DNA of 64,000 nucleotides from Prochlorococcus sp. AG-679-M10 (GCA_003210655.1 QCUQ01000001.1:62001-126000); one strand, 5' to 3'; counted from the first letter of the stretch, positions 46,172 through 53,767 are shown. The notes: generated by a model from the sequence alone, not told the origin. Program-made: numbers and translations.

Positions 46172-46263
46172 ATTAGATTTCTATTTGTTTATTCGATACA
46201 TTATTTAAAAATAAAAATTTTATATTTTAGATAATAAAATTTTATTCAGAATCTATTCCTGAT

Positions 46264-46557
46264 ATGAAACTCTTACTTCTTACTTCGATATTTTTGATTT
46301 CAATACCAGTCTTTGCAGATGATACACAAAGAGATATAGAGTACGAAGCTATTAATCTTGTTATTCAAAAATATGGAAAGGGTTTATCAAATAGATTAAA
46401 AGGAACTGGTTTAAACCCAAGCTATAGAAGTTGGTATGAGAATGAATGTTTTGTAAGTGTAGCTGCAGGTACTTACCAAGAATACAATTGGTTAGCTATG
46501 AAATGGTTTAGTGTTAATACCTGTTCTGATTCTGCTGAAATATTAGAAGCTGATTAA
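46264..46557 (+). CDS. Secreted small protein, 97 aa
   Basis: A signal peptide MKLLLLTSIFLISIPVFA with cleavage before DDTQRD. The mature part has two cysteines (NECFVSVAAG and VNTCSDS), suited to one disulphide. No family recognised. Confidence 0.65.
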   Translation: MKLLLLTSIFLISIPVFADDTQRDIEYEAINLVIQKYGKGLSNRLKGTGLNPSYRSWYENECFVSVAAGTYQEYNWLAMKWFSVNTCSDSAEILEAD

Positions 46558-46622
46558 CAACTAATTGTCTTTTAAAATATACATTTGACTCTACTAAAAA
46601 GTAAATCATCCAATAATTTCTA

Positions 46623-47099
46623 TTAAAAAAGACTCTTAAATTCTTTTTTAATGAATTTATATTCTGAATTAATCTCATTTAATACTTCATCTACTTCATC
46701 TTTTAAATCTATAATTTTATTAATTTCTTTTTTACTTTTCGAATAAAAGACTGATTCAAAAGTTCCAGGATTTACCTTCTCAATCCAATATCCCGAGAAA
46801 CAATAAAGCTTATTAGGAATAAGTTTTATCATGCGAGAATCCTTAGAAGTTTTATATTGATCAATCATCTTATTTATTAAACGCCCTCTAGTTTTACTTA
46901 TCCCAAATTTTGCAATATCTTTCGAAATTGACTTAACTTTCAAGGATGCATCTTTCCTTTTTTGTATTGAATTCCTTGAAAGAATTTTTTCAAGAGAATA
47001 ACAATATTTAAATAGCTTTGTATTTTCTTTTTTCGTAGGATAGATAATGCAAATTAAAGTAAATAGTAAAAAAGAAGATAAAATTAGGTTTTTAAACAT
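46623..47099 (-). CDS. Membrane-anchored or secreted hypothetical protein, 158 aa
   Basis: Hydrophobic N-terminus (LILSSFLLFTLICIIYP) and a lysine-rich helical body with KYCYSLEKILS and KLYCFSGYWIEKV. No known domain. The two flanking genes on the same strand are pseudogenes. Confidence 0.6.
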   Translation of the reverse strand: MFKNLILSSFLLFTLICIIYPTKKENTKLFKYCYSLEKILSRNSIQKRKDASLKVKSISKDIAKFGISKTRGRLINKMIDQYKTSKDSRMIKLIPNKLYCFSGYWIEKVNPGTFESVFYSKSKKEINKIIDLKDEVDEVLNEINSEYKFIKKEFKSLF

Positions 47100-47156
47100 T
47101 TTTTAATTTAAGATCTTTTAAAGTTTATATTAGAATTTAATAAAGTAATGGCATCA

Positions 47157-47657
47157 TTAATTAATTACCTTTTCTGTTTTTTCAAACATATCTAAATAAT
47201 ACTCCGGATAAGCATCTGCCAAAATCTCAAGTCTTTCTTACGTCATCTCCATTCCTTCGGGCAACTTAACCAAATTAGGATTGCCTCTTTAATAGCTTAT
47301 CTAAAGAAATTTATTCTACAAATTATTTCTATTCTAACTTCACTTTTTATTGATCCATCTTTTGTGAAAATATTATTTATATCCAAATTATACCCACCTA
47401 AAAGTGCAATTAAAAACTCATCTGATTTTCTCAAGGCAGCTTTATTATCTTTGCCTTTATTAATTTCGAAACTATAAATAAAACCTCCAATAGAAAGAAC
47501 TCTAGCTAGACATTTATCCTTTCCTATCTTATTACATGGAAGTTTAAATGACTGTTCTATTTTTTTTTAATTCATAGCCAGTCTCTCCTACAGGGAAGCC
47601 AGCGTAAACATGAATAGGAATCATTAAAACAAACATAAGGAAAAGAATTTTATTCAA
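47157..47657 (-). pseudogene. Decayed gene for a secreted protein
   Basis: TTG 47657 begins a clear signal peptide (ILFLMFVLMIPIHVYA) and GFPVGETGYELKKN, then a run of nine As breaks the frame. The next frame continues EQSFKLPCNKIGKDKCLARV and SDEFLIALLGGYNLDINNIF, ends IICRINFFR, then a third frame has NPNLVKLPEGMEMT, TAA, ERLEILADAYPEYYLDMFEK. Three lesions, so not functional as sequenced. Confidence 0.7.
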
Positions 47658-47714
47658 AATACAGCTCTTCAAAAATTCATATTTTATAGAACACTATTAC
47701 CTCTATCATCCCCT

Positions 47715-48518
47715 TTAATTAGTTTCTTGCATTTCAGTATTATTGAGTTTTTTAACTGAAATTAGATATTTATCCTGAAACTCTTTAATTGAGTATCCCA
47801 TTGATATTGCACAATCGGATGAAGAAAACTTAGATTTAATAGCTCTCTTAGCCCAACTATGCCTAATCATATTCAATGTAAATTGTGGGAAATTCTCTTT
47901 TTTTATAATTCTCTTGAATCTCTTACTCATTTGATCTGTTTTAATTTTTGAATAAATTGCGTCATATTTCTTATCGCTCATATTATATTCCCAAGGTCTA
48001 TCTATATTATTTAAATCAAAAAAATCCACTAAAGATTTATCAAGAGAAAAAGCTATCCTTTCCTCAAGTTCATCCTCCTCTCCCTTAAGTCCTAATACAA
48101 TACAAGTTTTATCTTCTTGATTTACATTTGCACCAAAAACTTCTGAAGGTCTTAAACCATAGCAATAGATCATGCCAAGACTCCACTTCCATTCTGGCAT
48201 TAAATCTCTTAATTTAATTACTATTTCTAATAACTGATCATCTTCAAGGTTTAGTTTGGTTTTCCCCCTGTTTTTTTTAGCATTAATATTTTTCAAATCT
48301 TCTTTATATTCTTCTAAATCATACTGCTATTCTAATTATATAATCTTCTTAAACATAAAAACAACATCCAAATTATTTTTCTTCAGAGGATGATTTAAGA
48401 TTTTAAGACAAACTTTACCTAAACTTTTTATTAATTGATATTTTATCTAAACTAGAAGATATAAAATCCTTATTTTCATATGGGATTAATTTATTTATTA
48501 TTGCAAAATTGGCAAAAT
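47715..48518 (-). pseudogene. Decayed tyrosine-type integrase
   Basis: The intact C-terminal part (ORF track 47715-48296, 193 aa) holds the catalytic domain: IYCYGLRPSEVFG (box I arginine), MIRHSWAKRAI (HxxR box) and FQDKYL as probable tyrosine. Upstream the same frame continues QYDLEEYKEDLK, through TAG and TAA, to KSLGKVCLKILNHPLKKNNL, and another frame upstream reads LIPYENKDFISSSLDKISIN. The N-terminal domain is thus decayed. Its presence supports an island history. Confidence 0.78.
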
Positions 48519-48522
48519 AAAA

Positions 48523-48654
48523 ATGAAACAAGAAATTAATTTTAGAATTTTAGAAACTATAGAGGCATGTAAGAGTATCCATGCCTTGAAGCAAGAGAAA
48601 GAAAATCATATATCAATAAAAGAACTAATAATCCTAGAGCAAATTTATGGATAA
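48523..48654 (+). CDS. Small hypothetical protein, 43 aa
   Basis: MKQEINFRILETIEACKSIH then a charged helix (LKQEKENHISIKELIILEQI). Overlaps the DUF1651 gene by eight bases (ATGGATAA), so the two are probably translated together. Confidence 0.58.
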   Translation: MKQEINFRILETIEACKSIHALKQEKENHISIKELIILEQIYG

Positions 48655-48910
48655 AGACTCTAGAAAGGTAACAGAGGAAGCATGGTTAATATGCCCAAAC
48701 TGGACAGAAGTAAGACGTTTTACAAAGAATAAAAATAACAAAGATAAGTTTTTCGAATATATGTTTGTTGATAGTGGAATTGTTGTTGGCCTATTAGGTG
48801 ATAAACCTCCACTTATGAAAACAAGAAAAGAAATTAAAATAGAAGCTGCTCGCAAAGAGTACCAACAATTAATCACTTCGGGTTGGCAAGTAACTATTCC
48901 AAAATGGTAA
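48647..48910 (+). CDS. DUF1651 family protein
   Basis: The 87-residue protein has EEAWLICPNWTEVRRFTKN at the start and PPLMKTRKEIKIEAARKEYQ, then LITSGWQVTIPKW at the end, a pattern I recognise as DUF1651, an expanded family in marine picocyanobacteria. Function unknown. Confidence 0.78.
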   Translation: MDKDSRKVTEEAWLICPNWTEVRRFTKNKNNKDKFFEYMFVDSGIVVGLLGDKPPLMKTRKEIKIEAARKEYQQLITSGWQVTIPKW

Positions 48911-49150
48911 GTAAATAGAATCTTTTAATCTTGTACTAATCTTTTAATTATTTTTAGGATTAATATTCTTTTTATACAAATTAAATACTATTTTTATCTA
49001 AAGGATAAAGAGCTGCATGTAGGTATAGCAATAACTAATAATTTTTTAAGGTCACTATCATTTTTTTCTTGTCCATTATTTTAAAATTTATAAAATAACA
49101 AAAAGAAATACTAATAATCAATTTATTTCATTAACATTTAATTAAAGTAT

Positions 49151-49276
49151 CTATTTTTCGGAATCACTTAATGCTTTTTCAAATGTAGAAAATAAAGTAT
49201 ATAAACTATTTAATGCGATAAACCAAATCACTAATGATATTCCATGACGAGTTAATTGAATTGTTCTTTGAGTCAT
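49151..49276 (-). CDS. Small one-helix membrane protein, 41 aa
   Basis: AAGGAAA lies about 6 bases before the ATG. MTQRTIQLTRHGISLVIWFI then ALNSLYTLFSTFEKALSDS: one helix with a basic N-terminus. Function unknown. Confidence 0.6.
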   Translation of the reverse strand: MTQRTIQLTRHGISLVIWFIALNSLYTLFSTFEKALSDSEK

Positions 49277-49386
49277 AATTGGATTTCCTTAAAACTATGG
49301 TTGGATTAAACTACATCCCTAAAACTGTCTCATGACAACCATATTTTGATTCTAGACAAGCTATTAAACCTCATAAGTAGATATAC

Positions 49387-49426
49387 TTACCTCTTCCCGT
49401 ACCTTGTCGTTCCTTAAACCGTACAT
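49387..49426 (-). repeat. GTACGG-type dispersed repeat, copy 2
   Basis: Minus strand: ATGTACGGTTTAAGGAACGA then CAAGGTACGGGAAGAGGTAA. Aligns without gaps to the first 30 or so bases of the copies at 45181 and 53087; the right end is more divergent. Confidence 0.55.
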
Positions 49427-49509
49427 CCCGATATTCATGAATGAGATGAATCATCCTTTATCACTTAGGCTCGCAGTTTTTTTATTGCAAAGAGTAACTT
49501 ATTCTCTAA

Positions 49510-49884
49510 CTATTTTGTCTTAGAAAGTAATAAAAGCCAGCCAGAGATTATGGCAAAAGCCATTATCGAAGAAAAAATACTATTCCATTGAGCAGTATCT
49601 GTTAAATATCTTTCTACCCAAAAAGGGATAAATAACACAACAAAATACCAATAAATGAGAGAAAGAAGTCCAAACAACAAAGCTAAAAGAATATAAAAAG
49701 GTAAAATATAAAAAAATCTTTTTCTTTCAATTTTTGAATATTGTCCTATACCTATTTTGCCCCAATAACCTCCATTTAATTGAAGAAAAAACTTTAAGAA
49801 TACTCCGTAAGTTGTTATAAAAAACTTAGCGAATCCCAGCAACGGTTTAAAAATTGTCTTTATTAAATGCGAGAATAATTTCAC
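49510..49884 (-). CDS. Hypothetical membrane protein, 124 aa
   Basis: Three hydrophobic segments (FAKFFITTYGVFLKFFLQL, ILPFYILLALLFGLLSLIYW and IFSSIMAFAIISGWLLLL) around a short basic loop. No family recognised. Confidence 0.62.
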   Translation of the reverse strand: MKLFSHLIKTIFKPLLGFAKFFITTYGVFLKFFLQLNGGYWGKIGIGQYSKIERKRFFYILPFYILLALLFGLLSLIYWYFVVLFIPFWVERYLTDTAQWNSIFSSIMAFAIISGWLLLLSKTK

Positions 49885-50241
49885 AACTATTTTTTACTTA
49901 CATAAATTAAGGATACTGCCAAAAATTTTTCTTATGTGAAATTAAAAATTGAATAAATCTTAAATTTTATCAAGAGAATATTAATGCAACCTATATTTTT
50001 TAAAATTAAGTCTATATAGTTCTCTTGCGGTGAAATAAATTTTACAAGTTAATACAGTCTTATGCTAATTATCCAGGATTAGGTTATTACCTATTCGACT
50101 AATTTTCAATAGTTTTTTCCAAAGCATTGTGAGTCAATGTTCATAACCTGCGGATTACAAAAATTAACTTATTTTTTGTAAAAATTCATACCTTAATACG
50201 CTATTCAATCATGTAATATCGAATTTCTATTAAGATAATTA
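49885..50241. other. Non-coding spacer
   Basis: About 350 AT-rich bases between divergent genes. I see no frame with convincing composition and no strong hairpin. Confidence 0.4.
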
Positions 50242-50409
50242 ATGAAATCAAAGCCTCGCAAAAAGTTACCTAATAAAAAGATAATTAAAACACCTAAATT
50301 CGAGGCAAAAGAGCAATTTACCAATTCAGCACTAGAAAATCTTAAATCAGAAAAAGAACGATTAATAAATAATCTTATTGATTCTGGAGAATTTAAACCT
50401 AATATTTGA
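50242..50409 (+). CDS. Small basic protein, 55 aa
   Basis: MKSKPRKKLPNKKIIKTPKF then a charged helix (NSALENLKSEKERLINNLID). The ORF track shows only the antisense shadow (50205-50435). The plus-strand frame has natural codon and charge patterns. Possibly nucleic-acid binding, by charge only. Confidence 0.6.
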   Translation: MKSKPRKKLPNKKIIKTPKFEAKEQFTNSALENLKSEKERLINNLIDSGEFKPNI

Positions 50410-50871
50410 TCAATTTTTTTTGAATTATGAATCATAACTTGTACGAGTTAAAGAACGAGAAGGTGCGTATGTAGTGACACATAAATATTTAGTAAATAAT
50501 TCGGATTTTTTATGACTACTTTTATGTTTGTCATGATAACGCTGCGTATGCTGAGAAGATTAACCATACTTTTTAAAAAGGAATAAATATGAACAACCCA
50601 TTGTCTAACTTTCAATGATATTAAGAATTACTGGAGTGTAATTTTTAATATCCTTTTTTGGAGATGATGACGATGATGGTGAATGATATATATAACCTCA
50701 AATACGTAATAGCAGGTAGATAATATTTATATTTCAATTGACTAAATATTTAGAATTACATGATTTGTTAAGCCAACCTGCTTTTTAATCAACTCTTATT
50801 TTTATTTGTTTCATTCTCCTTGAGAATTTATATTTAGTGTTTTATCGTTCTTTTAGCTAAACCTTTTATTG
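50410..50871. other. Non-coding stretch with a possible relic
   Basis: About 460 bases. Near 50590 an ATG opens MNNPLSNF and stops; further on another frame reads FFGDDDDDGE before TGA at 50685-50687. This recalls the acidic-tail microproteins at 23410 and 24687 and may be a dead copy, but the pieces cannot be joined securely. Confidence 0.3.
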
Positions 50872-51153
50872 ATGATTAAATGGTCTCAACTTCCCATAAG
50901 CGATCTAACGATTGCTGCTGCAATTTCCTTAGAAACTGCAGGTTTCATCGGCAATAAATATAGTCCGCTGAATAGTTTTGCTTATATGTTTTCTATTATT
51001 TTTGTAATCATTTTCATGATTAGTCTTGATGCTGTTAAGACAAAAAGTATATTGGAGAAAATTGAACCAAAGAATAAATTCATACCTGTACAAATTCAAC
51101 CAAAATATGAAAACAAAATAGAATCCAGACAATGGTTCTGGCAAGGTGCCTAA
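50872..51153 (+). CDS. Small membrane protein, 93 aa
   Basis: Start chosen at ATG 50872 rather than TTG 50869. IKWSQLPISDLTIAAAISLE then a helix FAYMFSIIFVIIFMISLDAV and a polar tail ending SRQWFWQGA. No family recognised; lies next to the hli operon, convergent with it. Confidence 0.6.
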   Translation: MIKWSQLPISDLTIAAAISLETAGFIGNKYSPLNSFAYMFSIIFVIIFMISLDAVKTKSILEKIEPKNKFIPVQIQPKYENKIESRQWFWQGA

Positions 51154-51246
51154 AAGTAAATTATTAAAAAAAGCATTATTTACAAGAAAAGATCTAGATT
51201 TCTAACGTCAGATCTTAATTTCTATTTATTAGTGATTTAACAACAT

Positions 51247-51288
51247 AAAAGCCTGCCTATATCCCTAAAAGCAAGCTCTCATGACGAT
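51247..51288 (-). repeat. hli-linked hairpin repeat, copy 3 (operon terminator)
   Basis: Minus strand: CGTCATGAGAGCTTGCTTTT, AGGGATATAGG and CAGGCTTTT. The stem AGCTTGCT/GGCAGGCT (with G-T pairs) and T run form a terminator 16 bases beyond the last gene of the hli operon. Confidence 0.75.
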
Positions 51289-51303
51289 TTAATTCTTAAA
51301 TAT

Positions 51304-51483
51304 TTATGCCGGCAATCTACAATCAAGTTCTATTATTCCTTCATCCATAAGTCGACCAATTTTTAAAACTAGTGCCATATCTAATCTTGAGAAATCTGAT
51401 TGGTGATTTGTAATCCAATCCAATTCAGATAAAGTTATTACTCCAGAAGTATTAACTTTGAGAAAGAGTAATCCTAAATTCAT
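51304..51483 (-). CDS. Conserved small protein in hli operon, 59 aa
   Basis: MNLGLLFLKVNTSGVITLSE, then LDWITNHQSDFSRLDMALVL and KIGRLMDEGIIELDCRLPA. The pattern resembles a small winged or helical domain; soluble. It is the last gene of the minus-strand hli operon. Function unknown. Confidence 0.65.
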   Translation of the reverse strand: MNLGLLFLKVNTSGVITLSELDWITNHQSDFSRLDMALVLKIGRLMDEGIIELDCRLPA

Positions 51484-51490
51484 TTTGATA

Positions 51491-51580
51491 TTAATTAGTT
51501 ACTTTTTTTCCTTTAGCAATCATCAGTACTGGTACTAAAAGATATGTAAAGAATGAGATTAAGAAAATATCTAGATTCAT
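51491..51580 (-). CDS. Single-helix membrane peptide in hli operon, 29 aa
   Basis: MNLDIFLISFFTYLLVPVLM then IAKGKKVTN. It starts one base after the upstream hli stop (TAAAATG) and ends eight bases before the next gene, so it is likely translated with the operon. Confidence 0.6.
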   Translation of the reverse strand: MNLDIFLISFFTYLLVPVLMIAKGKKVTN

Positions 51581-51581
51581 T

Positions 51582-51710
51582 TTAAAAAATCCCAGGTATG
51601 ATCCAGCCAAAAAGACCGTAATTAACTACTAATGCAAAGAATCCCATCATTGCCATTCTTCCATTAGTTCTTTCTGCATTTTGCCAGTAGCTAGGTTTTG
51701 AGTTTTCCAT
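51582..51710 (-). CDS. hli: High-light-inducible protein (42 aa), divergent C-terminus
   Basis: SYWQNAERTNGRMAMMGFFA then LVVNYGLFGWIIPGIF. The NGRMAMMGF core is retained, while the usual GAYxTTGQ is NYGLFGW. Fourth gene of the operon 52305-51304. Confidence 0.93.
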   Translation of the reverse strand: MENSKPSYWQNAERTNGRMAMMGFFALVVNYGLFGWIIPGIF

Positions 51711-51734
51711 TTTTTTGTTATTTGAAGTTTTTAT

Positions 51735-51989
51735 TTAAACGAAACCTGGAATGATTTGACCTGTAGTTAGATATGCACCAACTGCAGCTATAAGTCCGAT
51801 CATTGCAAATCTACCGTTAAGAGTTTCTGCAACAACTTTTTCCTTCTCGATTGTTTTAGTTTTTGTGTTTGTCATTTGATTTTTGTTTGAATAGATTAAA
51901 TTTTCTTCTTGAAATTGTTTAGTTAGATAAACAACGAGTAAAGCAGTTAGAGATACTATCAAGATCAAAAAAACTGCTAGTGGACTCAT
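51735..51989 (-). CDS. hli: Fusion of a one-helix peptide with a high-light-inducible domain (84 aa)
   Basis: ATG 51989 overlaps the stop of the upstream hli gene (TAATG). The frame first encodes MSPLAVFLILIVSLTALLVV (a transmembrane helix) and a linker QEENLIYSNKNQ, then without a stop MTNTKTKTIEKEKVVAETL and the HLIP core NGRFAMIGLIAAVGAYLTTG. A separate hli protein of 46 residues could also start at ATG 51875, but no ribosome site is visible there. The product is either a two-helix HLIP or both forms. Confidence 0.8.
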   Translation of the reverse strand: MSPLAVFLILIVSLTALLVVYLTKQFQEENLIYSNKNQMTNTKTKTIEKEKVVAETLNGRFAMIGLIAAVGAYLTTGQIIPGFV

Positions 51990-52198
51990 TAAAAAATACC
52001 TGGAATGATTTGGCCTGTTGTCACGTATGCGCCTAATAGTGCTACGAAGCCAATCATCGCCCAACGACCGTTAACTTTTTCTGCATTTTGAGGGTAACCG
52101 TCATAAGAAACTGATTCATCTATGTAAGGACGAGTTTCTGATGGGAACATATTTTGTCTTCCGCCAGACTCAGTTGTTGTATATGAAGAATTTGACAT
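51989..52198 (-). CDS. hli: High-light-inducible protein (69 aa), long N-terminus
   Basis: A 38-residue polar N-terminal extension (SSYTTTESGGRQNMFPSETR) precedes AEKVNGRWAMIGFVALLGAY then VTTGQIIPGIF. Start and stop both lie in TAATG overlaps with neighbouring hli genes, so translation is probably coupled through the operon. Confidence 0.93.
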   Translation of the reverse strand: MSNSSYTTTESGGRQNMFPSETRPYIDESVSYDGYPQNAEKVNGRWAMIGFVALLGAYVTTGQIIPGIF

Positions 52199-52305
52199 TA
52201 GAAAAAACCAGGAATAATTTGGCCAGTTGTTACGTATGCGCCAACTGCTGCTACGAAACCAAGCATTGCTGCTAAGCCGTTAAATCTTTCTGCGTCAGGT
52301 GTCAT
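52198..52305 (-). CDS. hli: High-light-inducible protein (35 aa)
   Basis: First gene of the operon: TPDAERFNGLAAMLGFVAAV then GAYVTTGQIIPGFF. Nearly identical to the gene at 38989 except for a few residues, so one of these loci is a duplicate of the other. The upstream element GTTATATTTGTTTAC is also shared. Confidence 0.94.
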   Translation of the reverse strand: MTPDAERFNGLAAMLGFVAAVGAYVTTGQIIPGFF

Positions 52306-52322
52306 AATTAAAAATTGATTAT

Positions 52323-52337
52323 GTAAACAAATATAAC
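52323..52337 (-). promoter_or_regulatory. Possible hli operon promoter element
   Basis: Minus-strand GTTATATTTGTTTAC, 31 bases before the first hli ATG; matches the element at 38954 in 12 of the first 13 bases. Confidence 0.4.
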
Positions 52338-52503
52338 ATAACTATTAATGAATGTAAAGAAATTAGCCTAAATTTATTTATTGAAAGCTTATTCTATACA
52401 TAAACGGTACATATATGTATAAAAACCAGTAAGCCTATCCATTTATTGTTAACAAGTCAGGTTTTGGTAAAGGATAAACAATTATTTATGAAACTTTTTA
52501 GGT

Positions 52504-52691
52504 ATGGATTATGATTTTATTCTTGAAATCCTTGAACTAAGCCAAAATCAAATCTTTTAGATAATGAAAAAGAAAGTAAACAAAAATCTATTGATGAAAT
52601 AGTAAAAATAATTTAAGATTTTCAATGCAGTGATGAACTTAGTGAGAAATATAAAAGAGAAATTTTAGACCGAGATAAGATATATAGTTGA
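52504..52691 (+). pseudogene. Decayed small gene
   Basis: ATG 52504 reads MDYDFILEILELSQNQIF to TAG; a shifted frame continues NEKESKQKSIDEIVKII, TAA, DFQCSDELSEKYKREILDRD and ends at TGA 52691. Composition is protein-like across both pieces. A frameshift and a nonsense codon separate them. Confidence 0.5.
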
Positions 52692-52727
52692 CTGCCGAAC
52701 TATATTAGTAAAGTAAGAAAATATATT

Positions 52728-52982
52728 ATGTCCCCTCATAAAAATCCAACTATTATTAGATACTGCGTAATTACATCTACAGCAGCTATAGTTCTGATAG
52801 CTATTGCTTTGATTCCTGTTTCAAGAAAAGCTTCTTACTGGAATCGATGTCTTAATAAAACAGTACGTTGGATTAATGAAAAAGAAAAAGATTTAAAAGG
52901 GTGGGATAAAGAAGCAAAAGAAAGTCTTGCTGTAGCAGTATGTAATGGAGCTGTTTATGAACCTAAGCTTCAAATAAAATAA
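52728..52982 (+). CDS. Small membrane-anchored protein, 84 aa
   Basis: One helix (YCVITSTAAIVLIAIALIPV), then a periplasm- or cytoplasm-facing polar domain with two cysteines (YWNRCLNKTVRWINEKEKDL and VAVCNGAVYEPK). The pattern looks conserved; family not named. Confidence 0.65.
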   Translation: MSPHKNPTIIRYCVITSTAAIVLIAIALIPVSRKASYWNRCLNKTVRWINEKEKDLKGWDKEAKESLAVAVCNGAVYEPKLQIK

Positions 52983-53086
52983 TTTACTTCGGTAACGATA
53001 TAAATTAAAGGTTGTAAAAGATTTGTAACCAAAGCAATATTAAAAAAAATTATTGATCCTCCTTATTTAATTTTAAGAGTCTTTTT

Positions 53087-53128
53087 TTGATCCTTAATCC
53101 GTACAATGTTGTTCCTCTAACCGCACAT
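53087..53128 (-). repeat. GTACGG-type dispersed repeat, copy 3
   Basis: Minus strand: ATGTGCGGTTAGAGGAACAA then CATTGTACGGATTAAGGATC. Same 42-base length as copy 1 and closely similar. It overlaps the extra N-terminal part of the ORF-track frame starting at 53087, which supports a later start for that gene. Confidence 0.62.
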
Positions 53129-53191
53129 ATAAAGCTTGAGATATACCTTCCAAATGAATTAGAAAGTAATTGTATTCAAGAGGTAAGCATT

Positions 53192-53344
53192 ATGGCACTA
53201 AACGACAAATTCACTATCCAAGAAATTAATATGGACACAAAAAATCTTACATACGATATAAAGGCAAAAGAACTAGAAGCCTATTGGAGTATTGAATGCG
53301 AAAAGCATCCTACTAATAATCATTGCAAAGTGTATTGCGATTAA
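53192..53344 (+). CDS. CP12-like small protein, 50 aa
   Basis: ATG 53192 follows an AGAGG at good spacing; the ORF track start (53087) would include a repeat. The C-terminus YWSIECEKHPTNNHCKVYCD resembles the CP12 end, where C-x-x-x-x-P-x-x-x-x-C-x-x-Y is a redox-active disulphide loop that helps CP12 bind GAPDH. The central CP12 signature AWDxVEEL is not seen, so this could be a CP12-tail peptide or an unrelated two-cysteine protein. Confidence 0.55.
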   Translation: MALNDKFTIQEINMDTKNLTYDIKAKELEAYWSIECEKHPTNNHCKVYCD

Positions 53345-53430
53345 TACTAAACCTTTTTAAGTATTCCTACGCTTGATTTTTATATATCACCCGTACTAAA
53401 GCATAGACAGATAGAAAGGAGGACAAACAA

Positions 53431-53532
53431 ATGACTAATTTAGGTATTGAAATTCTATTTTGGATAATTTTAATTTCTTATCTAGGATTAAGGTTTTCTC
53501 AAACCTGGTATGGCTTTAAAAAACAGTATTAA
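53431..53532 (+). CDS. Single-helix membrane peptide with strong ribosome site, 33 aa
   Basis: A perfect AGGAGG sits 9 bases before the ATG, unusual for this genome. The peptide TNLGIEILFWIILISYLGLR is one helix with a basic tail (FSQTWYGFKKQY). It forms a pair with the next gene, 13 bases on. Confidence 0.65.
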   Translation: MTNLGIEILFWIILISYLGLRFSQTWYGFKKQY

Positions 53533-53545
53533 ATAGGAGGGGAAA

Positions 53546-53686
53546 ATGAAACTACAAAAACAATTCGTAGTTACAAACAAACAGTTAAGGGATCTTAATT
53601 ATGTCAAGAAGGTGAAAGTTTTAGAGAAAACTTTAAATAGAAAATGTCTAGATTACTCAACTCAAGAAAATTGTTTAGTTTGTTGA
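53546..53686 (+). CDS. Small basic cysteine-containing protein with strong ribosome site, 46 aa
   Basis: TAGGAGGGGAAA precedes the ATG. MKLQKQFVVTNKQLRDLNYV then KKVKVLEKTLNRKCLDYSTQ and ENCLVC. Soluble, basic, three cysteines at the end. Function unknown. Confidence 0.62.
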   Translation: MKLQKQFVVTNKQLRDLNYVKKVKVLEKTLNRKCLDYSTQENCLVC

Positions 53687-53767
53687 GACTGACTATTTAT
53701 TAATCATTTTTCATGGCTTATAAGTTTTATAAATATTCATCAATTTATTAATAAGAGAGGCTAAATT

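Noticed and set aside
50205-50435. Minus-strand ORF of 76 residues
   Set aside because: The plus-strand frame 50242-50409 has better start, charge pattern and composition; this is its shadow.
50590-50690. Third acidic-tail microprotein
   Set aside because: The start and the DDDDDG piece are in different frames with several stops; kept only as a possible relic in the spacer entry.
51735-52064. 109-residue ORF start at 52064
   Set aside because: The first 25 residues read the upstream hli gene out of frame; the TAATG start at 51989 is the sensible one.
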